Source: an uncultured Prevotella sp.
GTDB lineage: Bacteria > Bacteroidota > Bacteroidia > Bacteroidales > Bacteroidaceae
Assembly: GCA_934202525.1 (NCBI GenBank)
Contig: CAKPYB010000013.1
Coordinates: forward strand, 1-64,000
Length of the DNA stretch: 64,000 bases
Direction: 5' to 3'
Part shown: positions 47,298-57,084 of the stretch, piece after piece
How the letters are laid out: each line of letters begins with the position of its first letter
How positions within the stretch are numbered: the stretch's first letter is position 1
Program-made: the position numbers and the translations under genes
The notes under the pieces: generated by a model
The model's input: the letters and a program-made list of their open reading frames with translations, nothing else
The model's database searches: none
Told to the model about the DNA's origin: nothing

Positions 47298-50200
47298 ATG
47301 AAAAGAAACATTTTATCACTTCTGATAGCCCTCTTTGCTACGATGCAGGTAGCGGCTCAGACCTACGACAGCTTGTGGAAGCAAGCTGAAATCAATGCTC
47401 AGAAGGACCAGCCTAAGAGCGAAATCGCGGTGATGAAGAAAATCATCGCCAAGGCTTCGGCTGCCAAAGATTACGGGCAGCTGCTGGCGGCTGAGACAAG
47501 ACAGATGACACTCTGGAATGAAATTTCGACTGACTCGCTGACACCGAACGTGAAGCGGATGGAAGCCGAGCTGCAGAAGGTGAAGGATCCCGTGTTGAAG
47601 GCCGTGAGATATGCTGTGTTGGGCAAGGTGTATCGTGATAGTCCTTACGGGGAGGTGGATGAGGCTGCCTTGGACCCAAGTGATGATGTTTCTTTGGATC
47701 AAAGTGCTTCTTCTTCTCTGAGCCAGCGGGATGTGAACTTAAAGAAGAGCTGCGAGTTCTTCAAGAAAGCCCTGGAGCAGCCTGAACTCCTTGCCAAGCA
47801 TACTTCCACTGAGTATGTACCATTGACGCTGAAGGGTGTGGATGGCAGTTCCTTCAACAACGATCTGCTGCATCTCATCGGTTTTGAGGCTGACAGCAAG
47901 GAGGCGTATCTGCAGCTGTACACCTATTATAATAAGGTGGGAAATCGGGGAGCGGCTTGTCTCTGTGCCTACAAACTCATCGAGAAATACCGCCAGGACG
48001 ACGTGAGAGAGGTGAAGAAATCGAAGTATCTGCAGACCATCGACTCGCTCATCCAGGTTTATCAGGATATTCCTGAGGCAGGCGAACTTGCCGTGGAGCA
48101 CTTCCGCTTCATGGAAGGTGCCACTGATGCCAAACCGCTGGATAAGCTCAACTATATCAACTATGCGCTGAGCCGCTGGGGTGGATGGTCGAGAATGAAC
48201 GAACTGAGAAATGCACAGAAGCGACTCACCGAACCGATGTTCCGGGTGAAGGATATGCCATTGGTGCTTCGTCCTTCAGAAAGGAAGTGGGTGCATCTGA
48301 ACGTGCGCAATCTCCAGAACCTGAAGGTCAGCATTTCCCGCCTCAACATCACGGCAGATAATGAGTATGATGTTCAGAATGAGGCTACCTATAAGATGCT
48401 TCTGAAAAAGACTACGAAGCTGCATCAGAAGGATTTCAGCAGGAACTACTATGGTCGTCCGAATTACGAAGAGGTGAAGGATTCCATCGAAATCGGTGGC
48501 AATCTGCCGCTGGGTGCCTATCTGATGGAGGTTACTTCGGATAATACCGGCATCGCTCCGCAGCGAGAACTCTTCTATGTCAGCAATCTGGCGGTGATGA
48601 TCCAGCAGTTGCCGGATGATAAACATCGCTATGTGGTGGTGAATGCTACAGACGGACAGCCTATCGCTGGGGCGAAGGTAGAACTCTATGAAAAGGATTA
48701 TGATGTGAAGACGGGCAAGCGCAAGCGACTGGTTCATGCCCGATTGACGACCGATGAGAACGGAGAGGCTTATTTCAAGAACGTGGATGGAAATGTCTTG
48801 ATTTCCACCAATAGCGACAAGTTTACGCCTGCCAGATACATCTTTCTCAGCCGTGACCGCTATTATGAGAAGAAGGATAATGAAGACAAATATCAGGTTT
48901 ATACCGACCGTGCTATCTACCGTCCGGGACAGAAGGTGCATGTCACAGCCATTTCCTACATCGTGAAGAAGGGCTTGGATGCCAGTGTGCTGGGCAAGAG
49001 CAAGGAACTGAAGTTTGTCCTGAGTGACGCCAACTGGAAGCTGGTGGCTGAGCAGAAGGCTACGACCGATGAATATGGTACGGCTTCGGTAGATTTCGAA
49101 CTCCCGAAGGAGGGAAAGACAGGACAGTATTCCATCTCCGTGAATGGTACAGCAAGCGAATATTTCAGAGTTGAGGAATACAAGCGTCCAACCTTCGAGA
49201 TTACCTTCCCGAAGGTGAACGAGAAATATACCTGGGGCGACACCGTGGTGGTGAAAGCTTCAGCCAAGACCTATGCCGGTGTGCCTGTGCAGGGTGCCAA
49301 GGTGGAGTATCAGGTGACCCGCAGAAACCAACTCTGGTGGTGGGGCGCAGGCTCTGCCGGACAGTTGGTAAAGACAGACAGTTGCGTGACTCGTGAGGAC
49401 GGAACCTTCGACGTAGAGATTCCGCTGGAGGCTTCCTTGTCAGGAAAAGACGAGGCTGATATGAGCGACTTCATGCGCCAAGCCCGTTTCTTCAACTTCG
49501 AGGTCTCAGCCATCGTTACCGACATCAGCGGCGAGAGCCACGAGGGCGTGATGAGTCTGCCTCTGGGCACCAAGCCAACCATCCTCACGGTGAATCTTCC
49601 TAAGCGTATCGAAACAGACAGTCTGAAGACGGTGATCTTCGCTTACCGCAATGCCAGTGGAATGCCGATTTCTTGTAGGTTGAAATATCGCATTGATAAG
49701 GGCGAATGGAAGGATGCCGAGGCGAATGCACCGGTTTCTATCAAGGAATATGCTTCTTCTGCATCTTCTTCCCTCGTTTGGAAATCGGGCGTTCATCAGT
49801 TGGAGGCAATCTGCGGACAGGATACCCTGCAGCAGAAGTTCACCCTTTTCAGCATGAAGGATACCCATCCGGTGGAGCCAACTACCGAATGGTATTATCA
49901 GACGGCGAAGACCTTCCCTCGTGATGGCAAGCCTGTCTATATCCAGGTGGGCTCTTCGGAGAACGGAGCGCATATCGTATATTCCATCATCGCCGGCAAC
50001 AAACTGCTGGAGAAGGGCGCCTGGGAGTTGGGCGACAGCATCGTGACTCTGCCTTTCACCTACAAGGAGGAATATGCGTCGGGCATCGTACTGAACTATA
50101 GTTTCGTGAAGCAAGGCAAGTGCTATACCCGAATGATGAGCATCGCCCGTCCTTTGCCTGAGAAGAAACTGAATATCGCCTGGAAGACCTTCCGCAACCG

Positions 50201-52868
50201 TCTGACCCCTGGACAGAAGGAGGAGTGGACGCTGAAGATTACCACCCCTGACGGCAAGCCAGCCAAGGCGCAGCTGATGAGCGTGCTCTATGACAAGTCG
50301 CTCGACCAGATAGCCCCACATTCCTGGAATTTCTCCCTGGGCTTCTATCAGAGTTTGCCAAACTGCTACTGGAAGCACAACCTCACTTTCCGTTCATTTT
50401 ACTTGAATGGCGTTTATCCTACCAAGTATTATGACGAGAAGCAACTGGATGTAGATAAGTTTGATGGAAAATTCTTTAGCTATTATGCTTATATGCAAGC
50501 GGTGGAACTGTGCATGTTGGAGCGTTCTTCTGGCGGAACCGTTGAGTCTGTTCGTATACAAAAAGACGAGCTGGTTCAGGAAGAACCGAAAGTCATCAGG
50601 ATTCGCGGCTCTAAAATGACCCGTGTCGGAGCGGCTGCTCCATCTGCCAACAAGGTTTTTGATGTAGTAGAGGAGATGCCGCAGTTTGCTGGCGGTACAG
50701 GTTCAGATGCAGGACAATTCCTCGACAAGGTACAGGTGCGTGAGAATATGAACGAGACCGCCTTCTTCTATCCTGCCTTGGAGAGCGACAACAATGGCAA
50801 CGTAGCCATCAGGTTTACCCTGCCTGAGAGCGTGACTACCTGGAAGTTCATGGGATTGGCTCATGACAAGGAGATGCGCAACGGTTTGCTGGTGGATGAG
50901 GCTGTGGCTCAGAAGACCGTGATGGTGCAGCCTAACATGCCTCGCTTCCTGCGTGAGGGCGATAAGAGCACCATCGTGGTGAAACTCTTCAATACTTCTG
51001 ACAAGAAGGTGAGCGGCAACGCCCGTATGCAGATTCTCGACCCGGAGGCCAACAAGGTGGTTTGGCAGAAGACGCAGAACTACAGCATCGATGCCGAGGG
51101 CTCTGCTACCATCTCCTTTGATGTCCAGGGACTGAAAGAAGGCGTATATATTAATAAGGTGGTGGCTGCCGGTAATGGCTACAGCGATGGTGAACAGCAC
51201 TATCTGCCGGTTTTGAGCAACCGTGAACTCGTGGTGAACACCCTGCCTATCACCCTGCATCAGAAGGGTGAGCAGAACTTCGATCTGAGCAAACTCTTCC
51301 TGAACAAGGAGGGCAAGCAGGCGAAGGGCGCTGAAGAGGCAAAGGTAACCATCGAGTACACCAACAATCCTAGTTGGCTGATGGTGAAGGCGCTGCCTGC
51401 CATCAGCAATCCGGATGAGGAGAACGCCATCTCGCTGATGTCTGCCATCTATGCCAATACCATCACCACCCATATCCAGAAGACTCTCTCTTTGGATAAT
51501 CATTCTCAGAAGACTCTCTCTCAGGAGAGCATCCGTCTGCAGAATCAGGTGGAGAAGCTGAAGAAGTTGCAGAACCCTAACGGTTCCTTCTCCTGGTGGA
51601 AAGGCATGAAGGGCAGCCGGTATATGACAACGTCGGTAGCCGAAATGATGGTTCGATTGAATGCCATCGCAGGTGTGCAGAAATCCACCGCCCGGATGCT
51701 GACTTCCGCCATTGATTATCTCTCCTGGCAGACAGCGCAGGAAGTAAGAGAAATGAAGAAGCAGGAGGAGAAAAAGCACAAGGTGAGTCCTAGCGAACAG
51801 GCGCTGCATTATCTCTACATCCTCTCGATGGATGGCAGAAAGATGAAGCAGAATCTGGAAGCTGACAAGGCTTATCTTCTGGACAAGATGTCGAAGATGA
51901 CCGGTGATTTCTCCATCTATGGCAAGGCGCGTGCTGCCGTGGTACTCGCCAGAAACAGCCAGCAGAATGCTGCTTACCGCGAGAAGGCTGGCGAATATCT
52001 GCAGAGCGTGAACGAATATGCCGTTTACCGCGAGGAGATGGGCCGCTACTACGATACCCGCAAGGCACTCTACAGCTGGAGAAACTATAAGATTCCTACC
52101 CAAGTATCTGTGATAGAGGCGATGCAGATGCTGAAGCCGAACGACAAGCAGACCATTGAGGAACTGCAGCGCTGGCTCCTGATGTCGAAACGCACCCAGG
52201 TTTGGGATACGCCGGTGAACACCGTGGATGCCGTCTACGCCTTTATGAAGGGCAATGAGAGCAACTGGAGCAGGAAGGCTGAGAATGCCGTGCTGAAACT
52301 GGATGGAAAGCTGCTGCCGATGCCGCAGGATTCCACTACTTTGGGCTATGTGAAGACCGAAAGACCGGGCAAGGCATCTAGGTTGAGCATCGACAAAAAG
52401 AGCGATTATACCAGCTGGGGTGCTGTCTATGCAGAGTTTAAGCAGCCTATCAGCGAAATCGGTTCTATGGAGTCGGGCATCAAGGTGCGCCGTGTCATCG
52501 TTCCTGCCGAATCTGAGAGCAAGGGCAAGGCGCAGGCGAAGGTAGGTGAGAAGGTGAAGGTAACGCTCATCATTACCGCCGACCGCGACTACGACTTTGT
52601 GCAGATTACGGATAAGCGTGCGGCATGTCTGGAACCGGTTAACCAGAAGAGCGGTTATCAGTGGGGCATAGGCTGCTATGTTTCTCCAAGAGATCATGCA
52701 ACAAATTTCTATTTCGATCGTTTATCTAAAGGTAAGCACATCGTAGAAATGGAGTATTACGTGGATAGAAAGGGCGACTATCAGAGCGGAACTTGCACCG
52801 CTGAGTGTACCTACAGTCCGGAATTTGGTGGCCGCACAGAGACTTATGAATTGAAAGTTAACAATTGA
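47298..52868 (+). CDS. Alpha-2-macroglobulin family protein
   Basis: 1856 residues from ATG 47298, which opens a signal peptide (MKRNILSLLIALF, cleaved near VAAQ). No lipobox. The N-terminal third is specific to Bacteroidota. The MG2-like domain has the hallmark YTDRAIYRPGQKV (~535). The A2M domain has AIRFTLPESVTTWKFMGLAHD (~1165) and the thiol-ester/terpenoid-cyclase-like region is around NPNGSFSWWKGMKGSRY (~1430). I see no CxEQ thioester, as in many members of this branch. Around residue 1120 the string VVEEMPQFAGG, preceded by IRIRGSKM, copies a motif normal in TonB proteins. It is likely a periplasmic protease trap or envelope-protection protein. It probably forms an operon with the next two genes. 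Confidence 0.88.
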   Translation: MKRNILSLLIALFATMQVAAQTYDSLWKQAEINAQKDQPKSEIAVMKKIIAKASAAKDYGQLLAAETRQMTLWNEISTDSLTPNVKRMEAELQKVKDPVLKAVRYAVLGKVYRDSPYGEVDEAALDPSDDVSLDQSASSSLSQRDVNLKKSCEFFKKALEQPELLAKHTSTEYVPLTLKGVDGSSFNNDLLHLIGFEADSKEAYLQLYTYYNKVGNRGAACLCAYKLIEKYRQDDVREVKKSKYLQTIDSLIQVYQDIPEAGELAVEHFRFMEGATDAKPLDKLNYINYALSRWGGWSRMNELRNAQKRLTEPMFRVKDMPLVLRPSERKWVHLNVRNLQNLKVSISRLNITADNEYDVQNEATYKMLLKKTTKLHQKDFSRNYYGRPNYEEVKDSIEIGGNLPLGAYLMEVTSDNTGIAPQRELFYVSNLAVMIQQLPDDKHRYVVVNATDGQPIAGAKVELYEKDYDVKTGKRKRLVHARLTTDENGEAYFKNVDGNVLISTNSDKFTPARYIFLSRDRYYEKKDNEDKYQVYTDRAIYRPGQKVHVTAISYIVKKGLDASVLGKSKELKFVLSDANWKLVAEQKATTDEYGTASVDFELPKEGKTGQYSISVNGTASEYFRVEEYKRPTFEITFPKVNEKYTWGDTVVVKASAKTYAGVPVQGAKVEYQVTRRNQLWWWGAGSAGQLVKTDSCVTREDGTFDVEIPLEASLSGKDEADMSDFMRQARFFNFEVSAIVTDISGESHEGVMSLPLGTKPTILTVNLPKRIETDSLKTVIFAYRNASGMPISCRLKYRIDKGEWKDAEANAPVSIKEYASSASSSLVWKSGVHQLEAICGQDTLQQKFTLFSMKDTHPVEPTTEWYYQTAKTFPRDGKPVYIQVGSSENGAHIVYSIIAGNKLLEKGAWELGDSIVTLPFTYKEEYASGIVLNYSFVKQGKCYTRMMSIARPLPEKKLNIAWKTFRNRLTPGQKEEWTLKITTPDGKPAKAQLMSVLYDKSLDQIAPHSWNFSLGFYQSLPNCYWKHNLTFRSFYLNGVYPTKYYDEKQLDVDKFDGKFFSYYAYMQAVELCMLERSSGGTVESVRIQKDELVQEEPKVIRIRGSKMTRVGAAAPSANKVFDVVEEMPQFAGGTGSDAGQFLDKVQVRENMNETAFFYPALESDNNGNVAIRFTLPESVTTWKFMGLAHDKEMRNGLLVDEAVAQKTVMVQPNMPRFLREGDKSTIVVKLFNTSDKKVSGNARMQILDPEANKVVWQKTQNYSIDAEGSATISFDVQGLKEGVYINKVVAAGNGYSDGEQHYLPVLSNRELVVNTLPITLHQKGEQNFDLSKLFLNKEGKQAKGAEEAKVTIEYTNNPSWLMVKALPAISNPDEENAISLMSAIYANTITTHIQKTLSLDNHSQKTLSQESIRLQNQVEKLKKLQNPNGSFSWWKGMKGSRYMTTSVAEMMVRLNAIAGVQKSTARMLTSAIDYLSWQTAQEVREMKKQEEKKHKVSPSEQALHYLYILSMDGRKMKQNLEADKAYLLDKMSKMTGDFSIYGKARAAVVLARNSQQNAAYREKAGEYLQSVNEYAVYREEMGRYYDTRKALYSWRNYKIPTQVSVIEAMQMLKPNDKQTIEELQRWLLMSKRTQVWDTPVNTVDAVYAFMKGNESNWSRKAENAVLKLDGKLLPMPQDSTTLGYVKTERPGKASRLSIDKKSDYTSWGAVYAEFKQPISEIGSMESGIKVRRVIVPAESESKGKAQAKVGEKVKVTLIITADRDYDFVQITDKRAACLEPVNQKSGYQWGIGCYVSPRDHATNFYFDRLSKGKHIVEMEYYVDRKGDYQSGTCTAECTYSPEFGGRTETYELKVNN

Positions 52869-52923
52869 TAGTTAAAAGTTTATAGTTTATAGTTTATAGA
52901 TTGATAATTTAAAATAGAATAGT

Positions 52924-53988
52924 ATGAAACGGATGAATATATGGATGCTCTCAGCGCTGTTGGCGCTGCCTGCATCAGCACAGAAGATTACAACCCAGCA
53001 CGAGGTGGTAGACTGCGGACAGGTGGTGTTCCGCAAGCCTGTAACTGCCGAATTCGTGCTGAAGAATGACGGGCACAAGCCGTTGGTTATCAACAATGTG
53101 TTGAAAAGCTGCGGCTGTACAGAGGTAGATTATCCGAAGACGGGCATTGCTGCCGGCGAAAGTTTCGTCATCAAGGCGGTATACGATGCCAAGCAGATGG
53201 GTACTTTCACCAAGCAGGTTTGCCTCTATACCAATGCGGATGAAGAGCCGTTCATCCTCTCTATGAGGGGAAAGGTAGTGGGCAGCGTAGTAGATTTCGC
53301 TGGTTCTTACGATGAGATGCTGGGTGTCATCAAGAGTGATGCCCAGGAGGTGGAGTTTGATGACGTGAACCGTGGCGATCGTCCGGTTCAGCGCATCCAT
53401 ATCTTCAATCCTACCGACGAATTACTGGAGCCGGTAGTGATGCATCTGCCATCCTATCTTCATGCTTTCGTATCGCCTTCCAAGGTAGCTCCGCATCATT
53501 CTGCCGAAATCAGTTTCGTGCTGGATTCCAAGAAACTGCGTGACCTGGGCTTGAACCAGACATCGGTTTATCTCGGTGAGCGTCCTGGCGATAAGATTGC
53601 GCCTGAGAAGGAAATCGTGGTATCAGCCGTTCTTCTTCCTGGTTTCGAGAACATGACTCCAGCCAAGAAGGTACTGGCTCCGAAGTTAGAGATGTCTGCC
53701 ACCGATCTCAATCTGGGTAGTTTCAATGGAAAGAAGAAGCTGAAGGGTGAGATTCTGATTACCAATAAGGGTAAGTCGGAACTGGATATCCGCAGCATGC
53801 AGATGTTTACGATGGGCTTGCAGGTGAACCTGAAGAAGAGTAAGATTCAGCCAGGAGAGACCGTTAAGATGAAGGTGACGGCTGTGGCTGCCGACTTGAA
53901 GAAATCGCGTGTCAGACACCCTCGTATCCTCATGATTACGAATGACCCTGACCATGCTAAGGTGGTGGTGAAGATTAATGTACAATGA
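52924..53988 (+). CDS. DUF1573 domain protein, exported
   Basis: 354 residues with a signal peptide ending near ASAQ. The N-terminal DUF1573 domain has the signature VLKNDGHKPLVINNV and SCGCTEVDYPK; the rest contains two further Ig/ASH-like modules (ILITNKGKSELDIRSM). DUF1573 proteins are periplasmic or surface proteins of unknown role, frequent in Bacteroidota. It is 55 bases after the macroglobulin gene, a gap filled by an 8-bp repeat (AGTTTATA), and overlaps ispH by 11 bases. Confidence 0.85.
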   Translation: MKRMNIWMLSALLALPASAQKITTQHEVVDCGQVVFRKPVTAEFVLKNDGHKPLVINNVLKSCGCTEVDYPKTGIAAGESFVIKAVYDAKQMGTFTKQVCLYTNADEEPFILSMRGKVVGSVVDFAGSYDEMLGVIKSDAQEVEFDDVNRGDRPVQRIHIFNPTDELLEPVVMHLPSYLHAFVSPSKVAPHHSAEISFVLDSKKLRDLGLNQTSVYLGERPGDKIAPEKEIVVSAVLLPGFENMTPAKKVLAPKLEMSATDLNLGSFNGKKKLKGEILITNKGKSELDIRSMQMFTMGLQVNLKKSKIQPGETVKMKVTAVAADLKKSRVRHPRILMITNDPDHAKVVVKINVQ

Positions 53989-54892
53989 ATTAAAAACGAA
54001 TATCGTGCAGATAGAAATAGATAACGGCAGTGGGTTCTGCTTTGGCGTAACCACTGCCATCAAGAAAGCTGAAGAGGAGTTGGCTAAGGGCGGTAAACTT
54101 TACTGCCTGGGCGATATTGTGCATAACGGTATGGAGGTGGAGCGCCTGCATGAAGCGGGACTCATCACGATAGACCATGAGCAGATGGAGGAACTGCAGG
54201 GCGTAAAGGTCTTGCTCCGTGCTCATGGTGAACCGCCTGAAACTTATGCCCTTGCCGAGCGAAACAACATCGAAATCATCGATGCTACCTGTCCTGTGGT
54301 GCTCCAGTTGCAGCGCCGCATCAAGAAGCAGTATGTCAACAATCCGGAGGCACAGATCGTGATTTTCGGCAAGAATGGGCATGCTGAGGTGCTCGGACTG
54401 GTGGGGCAGACGGAGAGTCATGCCATCGTGGTAGAGAAGTTTGAGGATGTGAAGCAGCTGAAGGAAAGCGGTCAGTTGGATTTCTCTAAAGATATCTATC
54501 TTTACTCCCAGACTACCAAGAGCCTCGATGAGTTTCACCGCATCATCGAATACTGCCAGGAGCATATTGTTGAGGGTGCTGTCTTCAAGAGTTTCGATAC
54601 CATCTGCCGTCAGGTGGCTAACCGCATGCCTAACATCGCTGCCTTTGCGAGCAAGCATGATGTCATCCTCTTTGTGAGTGGCAGAAAGAGTTCGAACGGT
54701 AAGGTGCTTTTCAAGGAATGCAAGAGTGTGAATGCCAACAGCTACCAGATAGAAAGTGCCGACGAAATAGATATGAACTGGTTCAAGGATGTGGAAACGG
54801 TAGGTATCTGTGGTGCTACCAGTACGCCGAAGTGGCTGATGGAAGAGTGCAGGGAGAAGATTATCAACGATAGTTCTGCTCTTTTGCTGTAA
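53978..54892 (+). CDS. ispH: 4-hydroxy-3-methylbut-2-enyl diphosphate reductase
   Basis: 304 residues. The three [4Fe-4S] ligands are C21 (GSGFCFGV), C105 (DATCPVV) and C210 (FDTICRQVANR). The histidines in LGDIVHNGMEV and RAHGEPP and the C-terminal ICGATSTPKWLMEE are as expected. It makes IPP and DMAPP in the last step of the MEP pathway. The start at 53978 overlaps the previous gene; an ATG a few codons later is not available before IEIDNGSGF, so this start is reasonable. ispH next to cmk and porQ is a common Bacteroidota neighbourhood. Confidence 0.95.
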   Translation: MYNELKTNIVQIEIDNGSGFCFGVTTAIKKAEEELAKGGKLYCLGDIVHNGMEVERLHEAGLITIDHEQMEELQGVKVLLRAHGEPPETYALAERNNIEIIDATCPVVLQLQRRIKKQYVNNPEAQIVIFGKNGHAEVLGLVGQTESHAIVVEKFEDVKQLKESGQLDFSKDIYLYSQTTKSLDEFHRIIEYCQEHIVEGAVFKSFDTICRQVANRMPNIAAFASKHDVILFVSGRKSSNGKVLFKECKSVNANSYQIESADEIDMNWFKDVETVGICGATSTPKWLMEECREKIINDSSALLL

Positions 54893-54924
54893 GATTTAAT
54901 GCATTGATTGTTAGTTAGTTAACC

Positions 54925-55047
54925 CCCTTGCTACCGCGTTTTGCGGTAACAAGGGTAGAGGATAGTTTTATCGTTGATTGAAAAACTTAATATGCTGGTT
55001 ATTAATTAGTTAAGCCATTTGACGCTGTGTTTTACAGCGTCAAGTGG
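54925..55047 (+). repeat. Pair of related hairpins after ispH
   Basis: Hairpin A: CCCTTGCTACCGC / GCGGTAACAAGGG (54925-54955). Hairpin B: CCATTTGACGCTGT / ACAGCGTCAAGTGG (55015-55047). Both have the loop GTTTT and both follow a similar string (TTAGTTAGTTAA, TTAATTAGTTAA), so they look like a degenerate ~90-bp duplication. Hairpin B resembles the one at 44549-44583 read on the minus strand. The gap 54893-55301 has no gene. Confidence 0.7.
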
Positions 55048-55080
55048 GTTTATCTTTTATAAACTGTCTGAAAATAAAAC

Positions 55081-55114
55081 AGGTGATAAATCTTCTCCCG
55101 AAGACCTATCACCT
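55081..55114 (-). terminator. Terminator of the porQ-cmk operon
   Basis: Stem AGGTGATA / TATCACCT with an inner TCTTC / GAAGA. On the minus strand it is followed by GTTTTATTTTC. Confidence 0.6.
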
Positions 55115-55301
55115 TCAAAAAACAGTAATTAACTCAAAATTTATAATCTATATCATTACTACCTTGTTAATATGGTTGCAAAGATACTAAATTGAAGTTT
55201 TTTTTCCAAATCTTTTTCATCGAATAAAATAAATTTATCGGTAAAAATAGTATATTTAACGTATTTTTGCATAAATAACCCGGCAGTCTCTTTTCTGTAG
55301 C

Positions 55302-55994
55302 TTATTCTGCTATTGCCTTTTGATATTGTTCCATCAGCCATGCCTTCTGTTCAGGAATGGTCATGTTGCTGTTGTCGAGCGTGATGGCATCATCAGCCTT
55401 TCTGAGTGGGGAAGTCTCGCGGTGTGTATCGATATAGTCGCGCTCCTCTACATTCTTCAGAATCGCATCGAAGTCGGCTGGCATTCCTTTCTCCTTCAGT
55501 TCATCGAAACGGCGCTGTGCTCTCACCTGTGAGCTGGCTGTAACGAAAATCTTCAGTTCGGCATTAGGGAACACGGTGGTACCGATATCGCGACCATCCA
55601 TCACGATACCCTTGTCTTCGCCCATCTTCTGCTGCTGTTCTACCAGCGCCTCTCTGACGAAAGGAACGGCGGCAATCGGACTAACGTGGTTGGAAACCTC
55701 TAACGAACGGATTTCCTTTTCTACCAGTTCGCCGTTCAGATAGCAGTCTGGGCGACCGGTTGTTTCATTAAACTTGAATGAGATGCTGATGTTCTTCATC
55801 TCCTTCTGCAGTTCTTCAGTCTTTACGGTTCCATCTGCTTCGAAGAGCTGATGACGCAGCGCATAGAGGGTTACCGAGCGGTACATGGCGCCCGTATCTA
55901 CATAAACATAACCTATTTCCTTGGCAAGATCCTTTGCCATCGTACTCTTACCGCAAGAAGAGTATCCGTCTATTGCTATTGTTATTTTCTTCAT
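55302..55994 (-). CDS. cmk: Cytidylate kinase
   Basis: 230 residues. P-loop GYSSCGKST (residues 9-17), [25 protein letters not shown] and [13 protein letters not shown] are typical of (d)CMP kinase. Phosphorylates CMP and dCMP in the cytoplasm. It lies 40 bases downstream of porQ and is probably co-transcribed. Confidence 0.95.
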   Translation of the reverse strand: MKKITIAIDGYSSCGKSTMAKDLAKEIGYVYVDTGAMYRSVTLYALRHQLFEADGTVKTEELQKEMKNISISFKFNETTGRPDCYLNGELVEKEIRSLEVSNHVSPIAAVPFVREALVEQQQKMGEDKGIVMDGRDIGTTVFPNAELKIFVTASSQVRAQRRFDELKEKGMPADFDAILKNVEERDYIDTHRETSPLRKADDAITLDNSNMTIPEQKAWLMEQYQKAIAE

Positions 55995-56034
55995 AATTTC
56001 GAACTAACTTTAATGTATATTTATAATGTACAAT

Positions 56035-56982
56035 TTATAATCTGTAACTTACGTTCAGCATGAGACTGCTGCTACTGACGTGATATTTGCCGTAGGCAAC
56101 GTTCAGATGGAAGCGCTCCAGGTTGATACCGCCACCCACAGAGAAACCGGCTCCATGACTGCTTTCCTCATCTTCTGAGGTACTGATTTTCATCTCGTTG
56201 GCTCTCCTGAAGTTGTAGCCGGCACCTATCCACAGGCTCTCCGAAAGCAGAATGTCGGCACCTACTACGGCATGATCACGAAGACTGCTGTCCCAATGGT
56301 TCAGGTTGACCAGTGTGGCTGATACCCTGAACGGTGCGTTGGCGAAGCGTTTCGTCACACCCAACTGCAGGTCGATAGGCATCTTCTCGTATTCATTGTC
56401 GTAAGCTTTCAGCTGTCCACCCAGATTCTTTGCCACGCAAGAAACCGACCATTCCGTTTCAGGGTCGTAATAGTTGATACCCAAATCCACTCCCACAGCG
56501 ATAGAATTGTAATCGCCAATATACGAAGTGATGAATTTGGCGGCAATACCACCTGCGAATTTCTCACCGAGCATATAAGAAAAGTAACCCGCAATGGCAA
56601 TATCCTTTGCCGAGAATTCACCCATCTGGATGTTGTTCTCATCCGTCTCCTTCATCTTTCCGTAGTCAATAAACTGAGCCGAAACAGCCCACGTCGCCTT
56701 ATCGTTGATGATACGGTTGAAGCTTGCCGAGGCTGTGTTCACCCCCGACATATAGTTCATATAATTGAGATTGACCGTCTTGTCGCTTATTGATGACAGG
56801 AGAGCCGGATTATGGAATATGAGTGCCTCATCATCTTCTATCAAGGTGATGTTGTCGCCACCCAGAGCAGCTGCGTGAGCACTCACCGGCAAGCGAAGGA
56901 AATTATACTCCGTTTGGCTCTCTTGAGCATCAATAATTGTCGCAAAAAGCGTCAATATAGCGGAAATTACATATTTTTTCAT
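56035..56982 (-). CDS. porQ: PorQ-like type IX secretion protein
   Basis: 315 residues with a signal peptide ending near IDAQ. FLRLPVSAHAAALGG, FHNPALLS and a beta-barrel end (LMLNVSYRL) match the PorV/PorQ family of 14-strand outer-membrane proteins. PorQ belongs to the attachment complex of the type IX secretion system. Its presence is consistent with the T9SS-like tails on the surface protein at 1065 and the remnant at 7568. Confidence 0.85.
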   Translation of the reverse strand: MKKYVISAILTLFATIIDAQESQTEYNFLRLPVSAHAAALGGDNITLIEDDEALIFHNPALLSSISDKTVNLNYMNYMSGVNTASASFNRIINDKATWAVSAQFIDYGKMKETDENNIQMGEFSAKDIAIAGYFSYMLGEKFAGGIAAKFITSYIGDYNSIAVGVDLGINYYDPETEWSVSCVAKNLGGQLKAYDNEYEKMPIDLQLGVTKRFANAPFRVSATLVNLNHWDSSLRDHAVVGADILLSESLWIGAGYNFRRANEMKISTSEDEESSHGAGFSVGGGINLERFHLNVAYGKYHVSSSSLMLNVSYRL

Positions 56983-57003
56983 TTAAATTTTCTAATTCTT
57001 TGG

Positions 57004-57042
57004 CAAAGATACTGCTTTTTTCAATAATAAGAAGTAAATTTG
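57004..57042. promoter_or_regulatory. Divergent promoters of porQ and tonB
   Basis: CAAAGATA (57004-57011) is TATCTTTG on the minus strand for porQ-cmk. TAAATTTG (57035-57042) serves tonB on the + strand. The two start sites lie within about 60 bases. Confidence 0.65.
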
Positions 57043-57084
57043 CAATGTTTTCGTAGGAAATAACGATTTTAAACGGTTTTTATT

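Noticed and set aside
50703..52697. 664-codon open frame antisense to the macroglobulin gene
   Set aside because: It lies wholly opposite a well-supported coding region. The product is rich in His, Leu and Arg in the pattern expected of a complementary-strand shadow, and it shows no recognisable domain or promoter.
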